From NCBI RefSeq assembly GCF_000189775.2, contig NC_015555.1, forward strand, positions 2,119,001-2,183,000: DNA of 64,000 nucleotides. The letters run 5' to 3'. Origin of the DNA: Thermoanaerobacterium xylanolyticum LX-11 (GTDB lineage Bacteria; Bacillota; Thermoanaerobacteria; Thermoanaerobacterales; Thermoanaerobacteraceae). Positions within the stretch are counted from its first letter, which is position 1. Each line of letters starts with the position of its first letter. Made by a program: the position numbers and the translations under genes. The notes below the pieces were generated by a model. The model was not told where the DNA came from. It ran no database searches and was given only the letters and a program-made list of their open reading frames with translations. Positions 1-8,581 of this stretch are shown here, one piece after another.

Positions 1-750
1 CAATACGTGTCCGTTTACATAGTCTGAAGCTTTGCTTGCCAAAAACACTAATGCTCCCATCACATCAAACGGATGTCCCCATCTCCCTGCAGGTATTCTC
101 GAAAGTATCTCGGCATTTCTGCTTGCATCAGCTCTTATTGGAGCAGTATTGTTGGTTTCAATATATCCTGGGGCTATTGCATTTACCTGTATGTTTTTGT
201 CTGCCAATTCATTTGCAAAAGCCCTTGTAATTCCTACAACCCCGTGCTTTGATGCCGTATATGCCGGCACAAATTTTCCGCCTTGAAACGAAAGCATCGA
301 AGCTATGTTTATGATTTTCCCGCCACCTTGTTTAACCATTACCTTCGCTACTTCATGGCTTAAATAATACACTGCATTCAAATTTATGTCGAGAACTGCT
401 TTCCAGTCTTCGTCTTTATAATCAAGTAGAGGAGACCTTTTTATTGTACCTGCATTGTTTACAAGTATGTCTATCTTACCATAAAACTCAAGACATTTGT
501 CTACAACTGCATTTATATTCTCTCTGATCGATAAATCTGTCTGAAAGAATTCTACCTTTCTCCCTTCTTTTTCGATAAGATCTCTCGTTTCATCAAAGCG
601 GTCATTATGGGTAACTATGAATAAGTCAGCACCGGCTTTCGCCAATGCCACCGCATACCCTTGTCCTAATCCTGTATTGCCACCCGTTACGATTGCTACT
701 TTTCCATCTAATCTGAAAAAGTCCATTGAAAAGTCATTAATGCTGTACAT
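1..750 (-). CDS. kduD: 2-keto-3-deoxy-D-gluconate dehydrogenase KduD (C-terminus cut by window edge)
   Basis: Short-chain dehydrogenase that in this pathway interconverts 2,5-diketo-3-deoxygluconate and KDG with NAD(H). Translating back from the ATG at 748-750 gives 250 codons without a stop; KduD is normally about 250-260 residues, so only the last few are missing. Visible motifs are the cofactor glycine motif TGGNTGLG (residues 22-29), NNAG (98-101), Ser151 and the catalytic YTASK (Tyr164, Lys168). A GAGG ribosome site sits upstream, and the gene starts 12 bases after the kduI stop, so the two are co-transcribed. The SDR family is certain; the KduD assignment rests on sequence character plus the kduI neighbour. 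Confidence 0.9.
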   Translation of the reverse strand, partial: MYSINDFSMDFFRLDGKVAIVTGGNTGLGQGYAVALAKAGADLFIVTHNDRFDETRDLIEKEGRKVEFFQTDLSIRENINAVVDKCLEFYGKIDILVNNAGTIKRSPLLDYKDEDWKAVLDINLNAVYYLSHEVAKVMVKQGGGKIINIASMLSFQGGKFVPAYTASKHGVVGITRAFANELADKNIQVNAIAPGYIETNNTAPIRADASRNAEILSRIPAGRWGHPFDVMGALVFLASKASDYVNGHVL

Positions 751-762
751 GATTTAACCTCC

Positions 763-1593
763 TCATCTTAGATCTTTTGTAGGTATAGTATCCATATCTG
801 TGAATGCCTGATTCTCGCCTACCATTCCCCATATAAATGTGTAATTCTTTGTACCTACGCCCGAGTGAATCGACCAGCTTGGTGATATGACCGCTTGCTC
901 ATTTTTAACGACAATATGCCTTGTCTCATTTGGTGTACCCATAAAGTGAAATACAACATTATCTTCGTCCATATTGAAATAAAGATAGACTTCCATCCTC
1001 CTGTCATGGGTATGGCACGGTATTGTATTCCATATACTACCAGGTTCTAATATGGTCATGCCCATCACTAATTGACAGCTTTGGCATACCGCAGGGTGGA
1101 TATACTGATTTATAGTCCTCTTATTGCACTCCTCATCAGTGCCTGCTTTTACTTTATTTGCATCGTTTAAACCTATTTTGACCGTAGGATAGCTTTTATG
1201 AGCTGTAGCGCTATTGATGTAGAACTTCGCAGGTTTTGAAATATCTACACTTTCGAAGCTTACTTCCTTTACCCCCATGCCGACGTACAATCCATCGCTA
1301 TTTTTTAGCTCATACTTTTCGCCATCTAAATTCACGATGCCCGTTCCGCCTATATTAATTATGCCCATCTCTCTCCTCTCCAAAAAATAATTTGTCCCTA
1401 ATTCTTTGCTTGTCTCAAGGCGAAGCACCTCATTTATCGGTACAACACCTGCCACGATTATCCTATCTACATGGCTGTAGATCATATTAATCTTACCTGT
1501 CTCGAATAGATTTTCGATTAAAAAATGTCTTCTCAATTCAGATGTATCATAGTGCTTAACGTCTTCATAATGACTCGCATACCTTATCTCCAT
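763..1593 (-). CDS. kduI: 5-keto-4-deoxyuronate isomerase KduI
   Basis: Cytoplasmic isomerase converting 4-deoxy-L-threo-5-hexosulose uronate, released from unsaturated oligogalacturonides, to 2,5-diketo-3-deoxygluconate. The frame is open further upstream, but the ATG at 1591-1593 is chosen because it follows an AGGAGG site and gives 276 residues, the usual family length. The cupin metal ligands are visible as the His-x-His of CHTHDRRMEVYLYF with its Glu, plus a later His in SWSIHSG. It is first in a kduI-kduD operon behind its own promoter and operator (1615-1671). This fits the GH105 and GH28 genes in the same locus. Confidence 0.95.
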   Translation of the reverse strand: MEIRYASHYEDVKHYDTSELRRHFLIENLFETGKINMIYSHVDRIIVAGVVPINEVLRLETSKELGTNYFLERREMGIINIGGTGIVNLDGEKYELKNSDGLYVGMGVKEVSFESVDISKPAKFYINSATAHKSYPTVKIGLNDANKVKAGTDEECNKRTINQYIHPAVCQSCQLVMGMTILEPGSIWNTIPCHTHDRRMEVYLYFNMDEDNVVFHFMGTPNETRHIVVKNEQAVISPSWSIHSGVGTKNYTFIWGMVGENQAFTDMDTIPTKDLR

Positions 1594-1614
1594 AAAAATC
1601 CCTCCTGATTTTTC

Positions 1615-1628
1615 TGTTACCGTTAACG
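1615..1628 (-). promoter_or_regulatory. Operator-like site upstream of kduI
   Basis: On the minus strand the site reads CGTTAACGGTAACA. It matches 11 of 14 positions of the site before uxaC (TGTTAACGTGAACA) and has the central CG step typical of LacI-family operators. It lies between the -10 box and the kduI ribosome site. Which LacI-type protein binds is unknown; two are encoded in this locus. Confidence 0.65.
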
Positions 1629-1642
1629 TAACGTCTAAATAA

Positions 1643-1671
1643 AGTATACTCTTTATCTTGGAAATAGTCAA
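1643..1671 (-). promoter_or_regulatory. Sigma-A promoter of kduI-kduD
   Basis: Read on the minus strand: TTGACT at 1666-1671, a 17-base spacer, then TATACT at 1643-1648. The -35 box begins just after the stop codon of the upstream lacI-type gene. The 14-base operator-like site at 1615-1628 lies about 15 bases downstream of the -10 box, where a bound repressor would block initiation or early elongation. Confidence 0.8.
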
Positions 1672-1679
1672 TGACACTA

Positions 1680-2669
1680 TCAACTTTCCCTTAAAGATTT
1701 TCTTATCACAAGCTGTGGTTTGAGAATTATTTTCTTCGAAATTATCGCGCCACCTGTTAATAGATTCAACATCGTTTCTGCGACTACTTTTCCCATTCGG
1801 CTTCCGTTTTGATCCACCGTAGTCAATGGGACAGGTAACATGGACGATTGCTGAATATTGTCATATCCTGCAATACCTATATCATAAGGTATATTAATGT
1901 TGTTTAAATAGCAGTACTTTATTACTCCTAATGCCACAGTATCATTTATGGCAAATATACTGTCAACACCTTTTTCAATTAGAACTTTTGCCAAGTTAAA
2001 TCCATCATCAAATGTGGCATCGCTTTCTAATACAATGTCACTTAGGTATTCTATGTTATTTTCTGCCAGCACATCTTTGTATGCTCTCAATCTTTCATTT
2101 GAAGCACTGGAGCTTGTTGGTCCAAGTATAACCCCAATCTTTTTGAATCCTTGTTTTACCATGTGTCGTATTATCTCTGATGCTCCATGATAGTTATCAT
2201 TGCCGACAAAGTTTGCATTAAGCCCATCCACATAATTATCTGCCATAACAAGCGGTATTTCCTTTAAAATTCCTTCATAATCCTCTTTCTTTGGCTTTAC
2301 AGGAAAAATAATTATGCCGTCAACTCTGCCTTCTGATAAAAAGTTAAGATACCTTTTTTCTTCTTCTTTTTTTCTGTCGCTATTGCAAAGCAAAAGCCCA
2401 TAGCCATGAAGACTTAGATATGAGCTGACACCTTTGCTTACTTGTGAATAATATTGATTTGTTATATCAGGTATAATGAGTCCTATCATGTTAGTTTTCT
2501 TTGTGACGAGGCTTCTGGCAGCAAAATTAGGCCTGTATCCTAATTCTTCACAAGCTTTCAATATTCTTTCTTTCGTCTCTTTTGATATTTGGCCGCTGTT
2601 ATTCAATGCTCTCGATACAGTCATGGCTGAGACTCCACAGTATTTTGCCACATCTCTTATGTTAACCAA
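1680..2669 (-). CDS. LacI-family transcriptional regulator
   Basis: Repressor of 329 residues. The N-terminal helix-turn-helix (residues about 3-25, VNIRDVAKYCGVSAMTVSRA) and hinge are followed by a periplasmic-binding-protein-like effector domain. The start is a TTG preceded by AAGGGTGG at good spacing. It sits directly upstream of kduI, whose promoter overlaps its 3' end, so it is a natural candidate to control kduI-kduD and perhaps the matching operators elsewhere in the locus. The effector is likely a pectin-degradation intermediate such as KDG; this is inferred from context only. Confidence 0.9.
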   Translation of the reverse strand: MVNIRDVAKYCGVSAMTVSRALNNSGQISKETKERILKACEELGYRPNFAARSLVTKKTNMIGLIIPDITNQYYSQVSKGVSSYLSLHGYGLLLCNSDRKKEEEKRYLNFLSEGRVDGIIIFPVKPKKEDYEGILKEIPLVMADNYVDGLNANFVGNDNYHGASEIIRHMVKQGFKKIGVILGPTSSSASNERLRAYKDVLAENNIEYLSDIVLESDATFDDGFNLAKVLIEKGVDSIFAINDTVALGVIKYCYLNNINIPYDIGIAGYDNIQQSSMLPVPLTTVDQNGSRMGKVVAETMLNLLTGGAIISKKIILKPQLVIRKSLRES

Positions 2670-2702
2670 ACTAATCCACCCTTTTTATAACAAAGTTGAA
2701 TT

Positions 2703-2927
2703 TTATACACCTTTGAACACGTCCTCAAAGTCATACACATTGCCGTTTTCTATATCTTTTAATCCTCTTTCTATAGATTCCATCAATTCTTTATCATTAA
2801 GTATTTCATCATCTTCTGCTTCATCTTTTAATTTTAAAAATTCAATAAAATCAATTACTTCTGCGATCTTATCTTCAGGTAACTCTTCAATAATGTCCAA
2901 TACCTTCTTCTTCAAAGTATTATCCAT
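2703..2927 (-). CDS. Small acidic antitoxin-like protein, orphan
   Basis: 74 residues from the ATG at 2925-2927 (GGTGGTG upstream). The N-terminal part (LKKKVLDIIEELPEDKIAEV, then DFIEFLK) resembles the helix-rich start of DUF2281/VapB-type antitoxins, followed by a very acidic tail. No toxin-sized partner lies on either side: uxuB ends at 3029 upstream and lacI starts at 2669 downstream. It could be a solitary antitoxin, a leftover of a lost pair, or an unrelated small regulator. Function unproven. Confidence 0.6.
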   Translation of the reverse strand: MDNTLKKKVLDIIEELPEDKIAEVIDFIEFLKLKDEAEDDEILNDKELMESIERGLKDIENGNVYDFEDVFKGV

Positions 2928-2984
2928 TTTCAACACCACCGTTATTATTATTTTTTCTTTTATTATAATTTATTTTTGCGCAAA

Positions 2985-3016
2985 TAAAAAGTGCAGAAGA
3001 AATCGTCCTCTGCACT
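2985..3016 (-). terminator. Rho-independent terminator after uxuB
   Basis: On the minus strand AGTGCAGA pairs with TCTGCACT, followed by TTTTTATTTG. It starts about 12 bases after the uxuB stop and closes the deoR-to-uxuB operon. Confidence 0.8.
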
Positions 3017-3028
3017 AACCATATTATT

Positions 3029-4645
3029 TTAGCATTCAAGGTATTTTTTAAGAGTATTTCTCACTGCGCCGGTATCAGATATAAGTTCCTTAAAGTAGCT
3101 TTCTATCATTTCGCCTATTCCTGCCTCGTACAAATCGAGTCCAAATATTTGTTTATTTGATAAAATAGGCCTTAGGTTGTTCTTAACTGATTCTACGTCC
3201 CCAAATTTTATATTTGACACATGGGATTTTAAATCATTTAGAAGCGGATCTGGGCTTAAGGCCATCTCATTGCCGTTATCGTCAATACCCATCAAATACC
3301 TACACCATCCTGCTATGACTAATGGTATATACTTTAAGCTTTTTACATCAAGATCGCTTCTTTGCATATATGATTTTATCGTCTCTCCAAACCTTATACC
3401 CATCTTTTGCGATGTATCTGTAGCAATTCTCTGTGGCGTATCAGGCATATACGGATTTGGCAGCCTTACTTCGATTACTTCTTTTATGAATTCTTCTGGA
3501 TTAAGCACTTTAGGATCTATGACAACAGGCATACCTTCCACATATCCCACTTTTTCAACAAGCTTTTTAAGACAACTGTCTTTCATCTCATCAGCAATCG
3601 TCTTGTAGTTCAAAAGGCATCCGTATATGGCCAATGCTGTGTGAAGCGGATTCAAGCAAGTGGTGACTTTCATCCTTTCGACTTTTTCAACAGTTTCTTT
3701 ATCTGTCAATATCACTCCAGCTTCTTCTAACTTCATGCGCCCATTTGGAAATTTATCTTCTATAACAAGGTATTGAGCTCTTTCCGCATTAACAAAGGGT
3801 GCAATTACGGTATTTTTCGAAGTTGTTATTATGTCCATATCCTCTAAGCCACTATCTTCAAGAGATTTCTTGACTATCTCATGCGGCCTTGGGACGATTT
3901 TATCAATCATACTAAGAGGAAAAGAAACTTTCGACGGATCGCTTAAGTATTTAAGGAATCCATCTTCTACATAGCTTTTCTTCGCCCATTCTTCCGCTAT
4001 AGTCATAACTGCACTTTTAAGTCTATCGCCATTTCCTGAGAAGTTATCAAGGCTTACAAGTGCCAGTGGATGTTCACCATCTTTGTACCTTGAATAAACC
4101 AGAGAAGTAAGCTTTGACACTACGTTTTTCGGCTTCTCAGGACCATCCTCAATATCTTCTGTGACTTCTTTTATAAAATTGCCTGAGAAATCTCTAAGAT
4201 TATAGCCTTTCTCTGTTATTGTCATGCTTACTATCTGCAGTGATGGATTTTTGAAAATACCCTTTAATTTAACCCATTGACCTTCGTTTGATGGATCTGC
4301 CATTACAATATCGGCAATGCTTCCTACGACTTCTTTTTCTAATGTACCATCGGCATTCATGATGACTCTCAGACCCAAATTGTCGTAAGGCTTATATATC
4401 TTCTCAGAGACTTCAAAATCGTAAGATTCGACTGCAATTATTCCTGTGTCTATAAGACCTTTATTCAAGAGGGTTTGCATAAGCATTGCTATGAACCCTC
4501 TGAATATGTTGCCTGCGCCAAAGTGAATCCATGTAGGCCTTTTAGATGTGACATCAATTACTTTTTCTACGTCAAACTCCGGAAGCTTTATGCCTGCATC
4601 TTCCCATTTTTTTATATCCTTTAGTTCAGTCCTTCTTAATTTCAT
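3029..4645 (-). CDS. uxuB: Fructuronate reductase / D-mannonate oxidoreductase UxuB-like
   Basis: 538-residue member of the long-chain mannitol dehydrogenase family, expected to reduce D-fructuronate to D-mannonate with NADH. The N-terminal dinucleotide-binding segment HFGAGNIFRGF (about residues 41-51) and the family catalytic Lys/Asn/His signature are present, the latter as KVTTCLNPLHT with one more residue between Lys and Asn than in the tagaturonate reductase at 15687-17141. Start chosen after GAGGGGGAT. It is last in the deoR-uxaE-dehydrogenase-gntK-gnd-uxuB operon. UxaE in the same operon would supply fructuronate from tagaturonate. The mannonate dehydratase needed next is not in the window. 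Confidence 0.82.
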   Translation of the reverse strand: MKLRRTELKDIKKWEDAGIKLPEFDVEKVIDVTSKRPTWIHFGAGNIFRGFIAMLMQTLLNKGLIDTGIIAVESYDFEVSEKIYKPYDNLGLRVIMNADGTLEKEVVGSIADIVMADPSNEGQWVKLKGIFKNPSLQIVSMTITEKGYNLRDFSGNFIKEVTEDIEDGPEKPKNVVSKLTSLVYSRYKDGEHPLALVSLDNFSGNGDRLKSAVMTIAEEWAKKSYVEDGFLKYLSDPSKVSFPLSMIDKIVPRPHEIVKKSLEDSGLEDMDIITTSKNTVIAPFVNAERAQYLVIEDKFPNGRMKLEEAGVILTDKETVEKVERMKVTTCLNPLHTALAIYGCLLNYKTIADEMKDSCLKKLVEKVGYVEGMPVVIDPKVLNPEEFIKEVIEVRLPNPYMPDTPQRIATDTSQKMGIRFGETIKSYMQRSDLDVKSLKYIPLVIAGWCRYLMGIDDNGNEMALSPDPLLNDLKSHVSNIKFGDVESVKNNLRPILSNKQIFGLDLYEAGIGEMIESYFKELISDTGAVRNTLKKYLEC

Positions 4646-4663
4646 AAATTAATCCCCCTCATT

Positions 4664-6064
4664 TTAATCCTGCTGCCACTCGGTGTGGAATATTCCATCC
4701 ATGTCAATCCTCTTGTAAGTGTGTGCACCAAAGAAATCCCTCTGCCCTTGTATCAAATTAGCAGGAAGGTTTTCTTCTGACATGCTGTAGAAATAATCAA
4801 GAGAAGCATTTACTGTAAGCATAGGGATGTAATTGTCTTTAGCAAGCTTTGTCACCTTCTTAACTGCATCTATTTTTTCTTCCAAGAATTTTACGGATTT
4901 CGGGCTAAGAAGCAAGTTGGCATTGTCTTCTGTTATTATCTCCATCAAAAAGTCCAGAAGCCTTGCCCTTATGATGCAACCACCTTTCCAGATTCTCAAA
5001 ACTTCTTTTAAATCTATGCCGTAGCCATAGACTTTTGATGCCTCTGATATAAGCCACATGCCTTGCGAAAATGATGAAAATACCGAGAACAGCAGTGCAT
5101 TTTTCAAATCTTCTACGACTTCATCTTTATTTAAGGCATTTTGAGGATAGTTTCTGCTTACCATTTTCGAAAGCTTTACCCTGTCATCTTTAAAGAAGGA
5201 AAGAGTTCTGCCGACAACAGCAAGATTTAAAGATGGCGTAGGAATACCTAAATCAAGAGACGTCTCTGCGGTCCACTTGCCTGTGCCCTTTTGCTCTGCT
5301 TCATCAAGTATGAGCTCTACCAAAGGTTTACCTGTCTTGTCGTCTTTGTGTTTCATTATCTTGTAAGATATTTCCATTAAGAATGAATTAAGCTCTCCGT
5401 TATTCCACTTCTCAAAAATCTCTCCGATTTCCTCACTGGTGAGTTTCAAGACTTTTCTCATTACGTCGTACACTTCTGATATTGACTGCATTATAGCGTA
5501 TTCTATTCCGTTGTGCACCATCTTTACGAAGTGCCCTGCAGAATCATTTCCAACATATGTGCAGCATTCTCCAGAATCAGTCTTTGCTGCTATCTTAAGA
5601 AGCAACTCCTTTACCATTTCGTAAGCCTCTTTTGTTCCGCCAGGCATAAGTGACGGTCCGTTTAATGCGCCAAATTCTCCGCCAGATACACCCATGCCTA
5701 AGTAATGTATCCCTTTGTCCTTAAGCTCTTTTATTCTTCTGTCAGTGTCTTTAAAGTACGAATTTCCTCCGTCTATTATGAGGTCGCCTTCATCAAGATA
5801 TGGCAAAAGCTCGTGAATAACGTCATCTACTGGCTTTCCCGCCTTCACCATGAGTATTATCTTCCTGGGTTTTTCCAAAGACTCAACGAATGACTTTATG
5901 TCATAGTACGGATAGATCTTTTCATCTTTCACTTTTTCTTTAATGAATTTCTCAGTCGTCTCATGTGATCTATTGTAACCAGAAAGGCTGTAGCCTTTTC
6001 TGGCTATATTTAAAGCCAAGTTTTGTCCCATTACTGCAAGGCCTATCAATCCAATATTGTTCAT
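4664..6064 (-). CDS. gnd: 6-phosphogluconate dehydrogenase, decarboxylating
   Basis: 466 residues, matching the usual 465-470 for Gnd. Oxidatively decarboxylates 6-phosphogluconate to ribulose 5-phosphate with NADP+. The N-terminal nucleotide motif GLAVMGQNLA, the NRS segment typical of NADP-specific forms, the substrate motif SGGEFGALNGPSLMPGG and the catalytic KMVHNGIEYA are all visible. The ATG at 6062-6064 is preceded by GGAGGT; a TTG five codons earlier overlaps that site and is rejected. It lies 18 bases after gntK, so the kinase and dehydrogenase form a gluconate-to-pentose-phosphate module inside the uronate operon. Confidence 0.93.
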   Translation of the reverse strand: MNNIGLIGLAVMGQNLALNIARKGYSLSGYNRSHETTEKFIKEKVKDEKIYPYYDIKSFVESLEKPRKIILMVKAGKPVDDVIHELLPYLDEGDLIIDGGNSYFKDTDRRIKELKDKGIHYLGMGVSGGEFGALNGPSLMPGGTKEAYEMVKELLLKIAAKTDSGECCTYVGNDSAGHFVKMVHNGIEYAIMQSISEVYDVMRKVLKLTSEEIGEIFEKWNNGELNSFLMEISYKIMKHKDDKTGKPLVELILDEAEQKGTGKWTAETSLDLGIPTPSLNLAVVGRTLSFFKDDRVKLSKMVSRNYPQNALNKDEVVEDLKNALLFSVFSSFSQGMWLISEASKVYGYGIDLKEVLRIWKGGCIIRARLLDFLMEIITEDNANLLLSPKSVKFLEEKIDAVKKVTKLAKDNYIPMLTVNASLDYFYSMSEENLPANLIQGQRDFFGAHTYKRIDMDGIFHTEWQQD

Positions 6065-6082
6065 TTCTCTTACCTCCAATTT

Positions 6083-7567
6083 TTATAGTTTGTTGTGAAC
6101 CTCAAACAAGTTTTTGAGATCCCTTGTCATAAGTTTAAAGAATTGAAATCCCTTTTCGTACTGCTGGACCTTTTCCTCTTGAGGCATGAAAACTTTCTTA
6201 ATCTTCACCATCTTATAAGTTGCCTCTAATACATCTTTGTAGACTCCTAATGCACAAAATCCTAACAAAGCCGAACCTAAAAGCTCAGGTTCTTCCACAT
6301 TTGACACCTTTATAGGCAGTCCCAATACAGACGAGAAAATTTCCATCCAAAGCTCAGAGTTTGTGCCACCACCTCCAGCTCTTATTTCTTTTATATTTAT
6401 ATTATTGTCTTTTACAGCCTCAAAAAGCATTCTCAATGAATATGCAACGCCTTCTAAACCCGCCTTTATCAAATGCCCTTTTGTGTGACTGTTTTTCAAT
6501 CCAAAATAGACGCCAGAAGCAATGTTGCCAATCTCTTTGTCCCTCTCTCCTGTGATATAAGGCAGGAAAAACAGATTGGAAGTGTCAGCATTTAATGCTT
6601 CCTTTGTTAATTCATCATAACTCATGTTAAAGATATTGTCCCTAAGCCATCTTAAAATTATGCCTGCATTGTTTATAGCTGCTCCTACAAACCACTTTCC
6701 TGATGAAAGGTAGTATGTCTGAAGCCTCATTAAATCCTCCTTGTCAAGGACTGCATCAGGATACGCAACTCTAAACATTCCTGTGGTGCCTATATTTATT
6801 GCACCAACTCCATCATCGAATGCTCCAATACCTATTCCTACGGCACCACCATCGTACACGCCAGGCAGCAGTTTTACATCACCATTCAACCCCAAAAGCT
6901 CTTTCGATTTGTCGGGAAGTTCAGCTAAAATCACATCTGAAGGCACAATCTCAGGAAGCCTATCCTCGTCTATACCTAAAGCACTAAGTGAGTAACTATC
7001 CCATTTAAGGGTATTTATATTCATTATTCCTGTGGCAGATGATATGCTGGGCTCTGTATACGGCTTATTTAAAAGCTTTGATATGATGTAGTCTTTTGAG
7101 CTTAAAAAGTATTTTGATTTTTCAAAAATATCTCTCCTCTTTCTCTTAAGCCAATATATCTTAAAAAGCGGCGCATGAAACGTAGGAGCAAATCCAGTCC
7201 TTTTGTACATCTCATTTACGTCAATATCGTTTAGCAATTCTTCGTAAGTTTCTTTCGACCTCGTATCAAGAAGCGTCATTATCCCCGTCAATGGTTTTAA
7301 ATCCTCATCGACAGGTACAAGACCAAACATGTATGTTGACGGTATAACAAGTGAAATCGCATCTTCGTAACCTTTTGACGCTTCTTTAGCCGCCTTCACA
7401 AATGTAGAAAACAAGACTTCAGGATCGTGTTCCGCTTTCCCGTCGTCCCCTTTAAAAAGCGGTATCTCGCACCTATAAAGGCTTAATACATTTCCTTCCT
7501 TGTCTACAACACCTGCTTTAAGGTTTGTTGTGCCTATATCTATACAAAGAGCTAATCCCCTATCCAT
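6083..7567 (-). CDS. gntK: Gluconokinase, FGGY family
   Basis: 494 residues. Phosphorylates gluconate with ATP to 6-phosphogluconate, the substrate of the next gene gnd. The FGGY kinase N-terminal phosphate loop is seen in CIDIGTTNLKAGV (residues 8-20), the central GVYDGGAVGIG segment contacts ligand, and the C-terminal ATPase part has AGGGGTNSELWMEI. Start ATG follows GGAGG. A xylulokinase-like substrate cannot be excluded from sequence alone, but adjacency to gnd supports gluconate. Confidence 0.85.
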   Translation of the reverse strand: MDRGLALCIDIGTTNLKAGVVDKEGNVLSLYRCEIPLFKGDDGKAEHDPEVLFSTFVKAAKEASKGYEDAISLVIPSTYMFGLVPVDEDLKPLTGIMTLLDTRSKETYEELLNDIDVNEMYKRTGFAPTFHAPLFKIYWLKRKRRDIFEKSKYFLSSKDYIISKLLNKPYTEPSISSATGIMNINTLKWDSYSLSALGIDEDRLPEIVPSDVILAELPDKSKELLGLNGDVKLLPGVYDGGAVGIGIGAFDDGVGAINIGTTGMFRVAYPDAVLDKEDLMRLQTYYLSSGKWFVGAAINNAGIILRWLRDNIFNMSYDELTKEALNADTSNLFFLPYITGERDKEIGNIASGVYFGLKNSHTKGHLIKAGLEGVAYSLRMLFEAVKDNNINIKEIRAGGGGTNSELWMEIFSSVLGLPIKVSNVEEPELLGSALLGFCALGVYKDVLEATYKMVKIKKVFMPQEEKVQQYEKGFQFFKLMTRDLKNLFEVHNKL

Positions 7568-7582
7568 ATTAATCCTCCACGA

Positions 7583-8563
7583 CTATAATTTTATCACTCC
7601 GTCAGGCTCTTCGCCATTCAATACTTTCTCTATGTCTGATACAACTTTGTCGCCCATGCCTTTTAAGCATTCTCTTGTGTATGCAGATATGTGAGGAGTT
7701 ATCACCACATTCTCATATTTCAAAAGTGGATGATTCTCGTCTATAGGCTCGTTTTCTACAACATCTAATCCCACACCTGCCACTTTTCCATCATCAAGAG
7801 CTTTCATCAAAGCCTCGTTGTCTATAAGCTCCCCTCTGGCTGTATCCACAATGTAGACACCATCTTTCATCATAGAAAACTGCTTAAATGATAGCATGTG
7901 ATAATTGCCCTTATTAAGTGATGCATTTAGAGATATCATATCTGCCTCTTTTAAAAGTTCTTCTAATGTTTCTACAGGCTCAGCACCTCTTTCACGTATC
8001 AAACCAGATGGTACGTACGGATCGTAAGCTATAACTTTTGCATTAAACCCATACCTGAGTATTTCACAAACTCTGCTTCCTATATTGCCAATGCCTATTA
8101 TGCCTATAACCTTATCCCTTAGCTCTGCACCCATGAAGCTGGCTCTTTCGCTCCACTTGCCATCTTTTACTTTAAGAGATGCTCCTCTTACCTTCCTGAC
8201 CACATCCAATAAAAGCGTCACAGCCGACTCAGCCACAGCTTCTCTTTCAACATACCCATCAACTTTTGTGACGTATGTGCCTTTTTCTTGAGCACTTTTT
8301 ATGTCGATATTATCGTATCCAATGCCATGCCTTGTTATAAGCAGCGTTTTATCCTTATACTCAAAAAACTCTTTATCGTAGTAAGGCTTGACGCTTGCAA
8401 CAATGATAGAATATCCCATAAGCTTCTCTGCCAGTTCTTTGCCGTGCATGTCGTAAGGAAATTGGAACCTGTCAACTTCCCCAAACTTTTTTAGCTTCTC
8501 TAAATGCTCAGGAAAATTTCTCCCGAAACTACTGGAATTTACAATAGCTATTTTCACACCCAT
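7583..8563 (-). CDS. D-isomer-specific 2-hydroxyacid dehydrogenase
   Basis: 326 residues with the NAD-binding motif GIGNIGSRV (about residues 155-163) and the catalytic triad of the family: Arg in TARGELI, Glu in VVENEPI and His in ITPHISAY. Start follows AGGAGG. Placement between uxaE and gntK suggests reduction of a keto-sugar acid, for example 2-ketogluconate to gluconate, which GntK could then phosphorylate. Glycerate or phosphoglycerate dehydrogenase activity is the alternative. The family is certain; the substrate is inferred from context. Confidence 0.85.
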   Translation of the reverse strand: MGVKIAIVNSSSFGRNFPEHLEKLKKFGEVDRFQFPYDMHGKELAEKLMGYSIIVASVKPYYDKEFFEYKDKTLLITRHGIGYDNIDIKSAQEKGTYVTKVDGYVEREAVAESAVTLLLDVVRKVRGASLKVKDGKWSERASFMGAELRDKVIGIIGIGNIGSRVCEILRYGFNAKVIAYDPYVPSGLIRERGAEPVETLEELLKEADMISLNASLNKGNYHMLSFKQFSMMKDGVYIVDTARGELIDNEALMKALDDGKVAGVGLDVVENEPIDENHPLLKYENVVITPHISAYTRECLKGMGDKVVSDIEKVLNGEEPDGVIKL

Positions 8564-8581
8564 TTTTTCTCCTCCTAAGAT

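Noticed and set aside
2476-3018. Plus-strand open frame of 180 codons across lacI and the antitoxin-like gene
   Set aside because: It is antisense to two well-supported genes, has low-complexity Ser/Ile-rich translation and no ribosome site.
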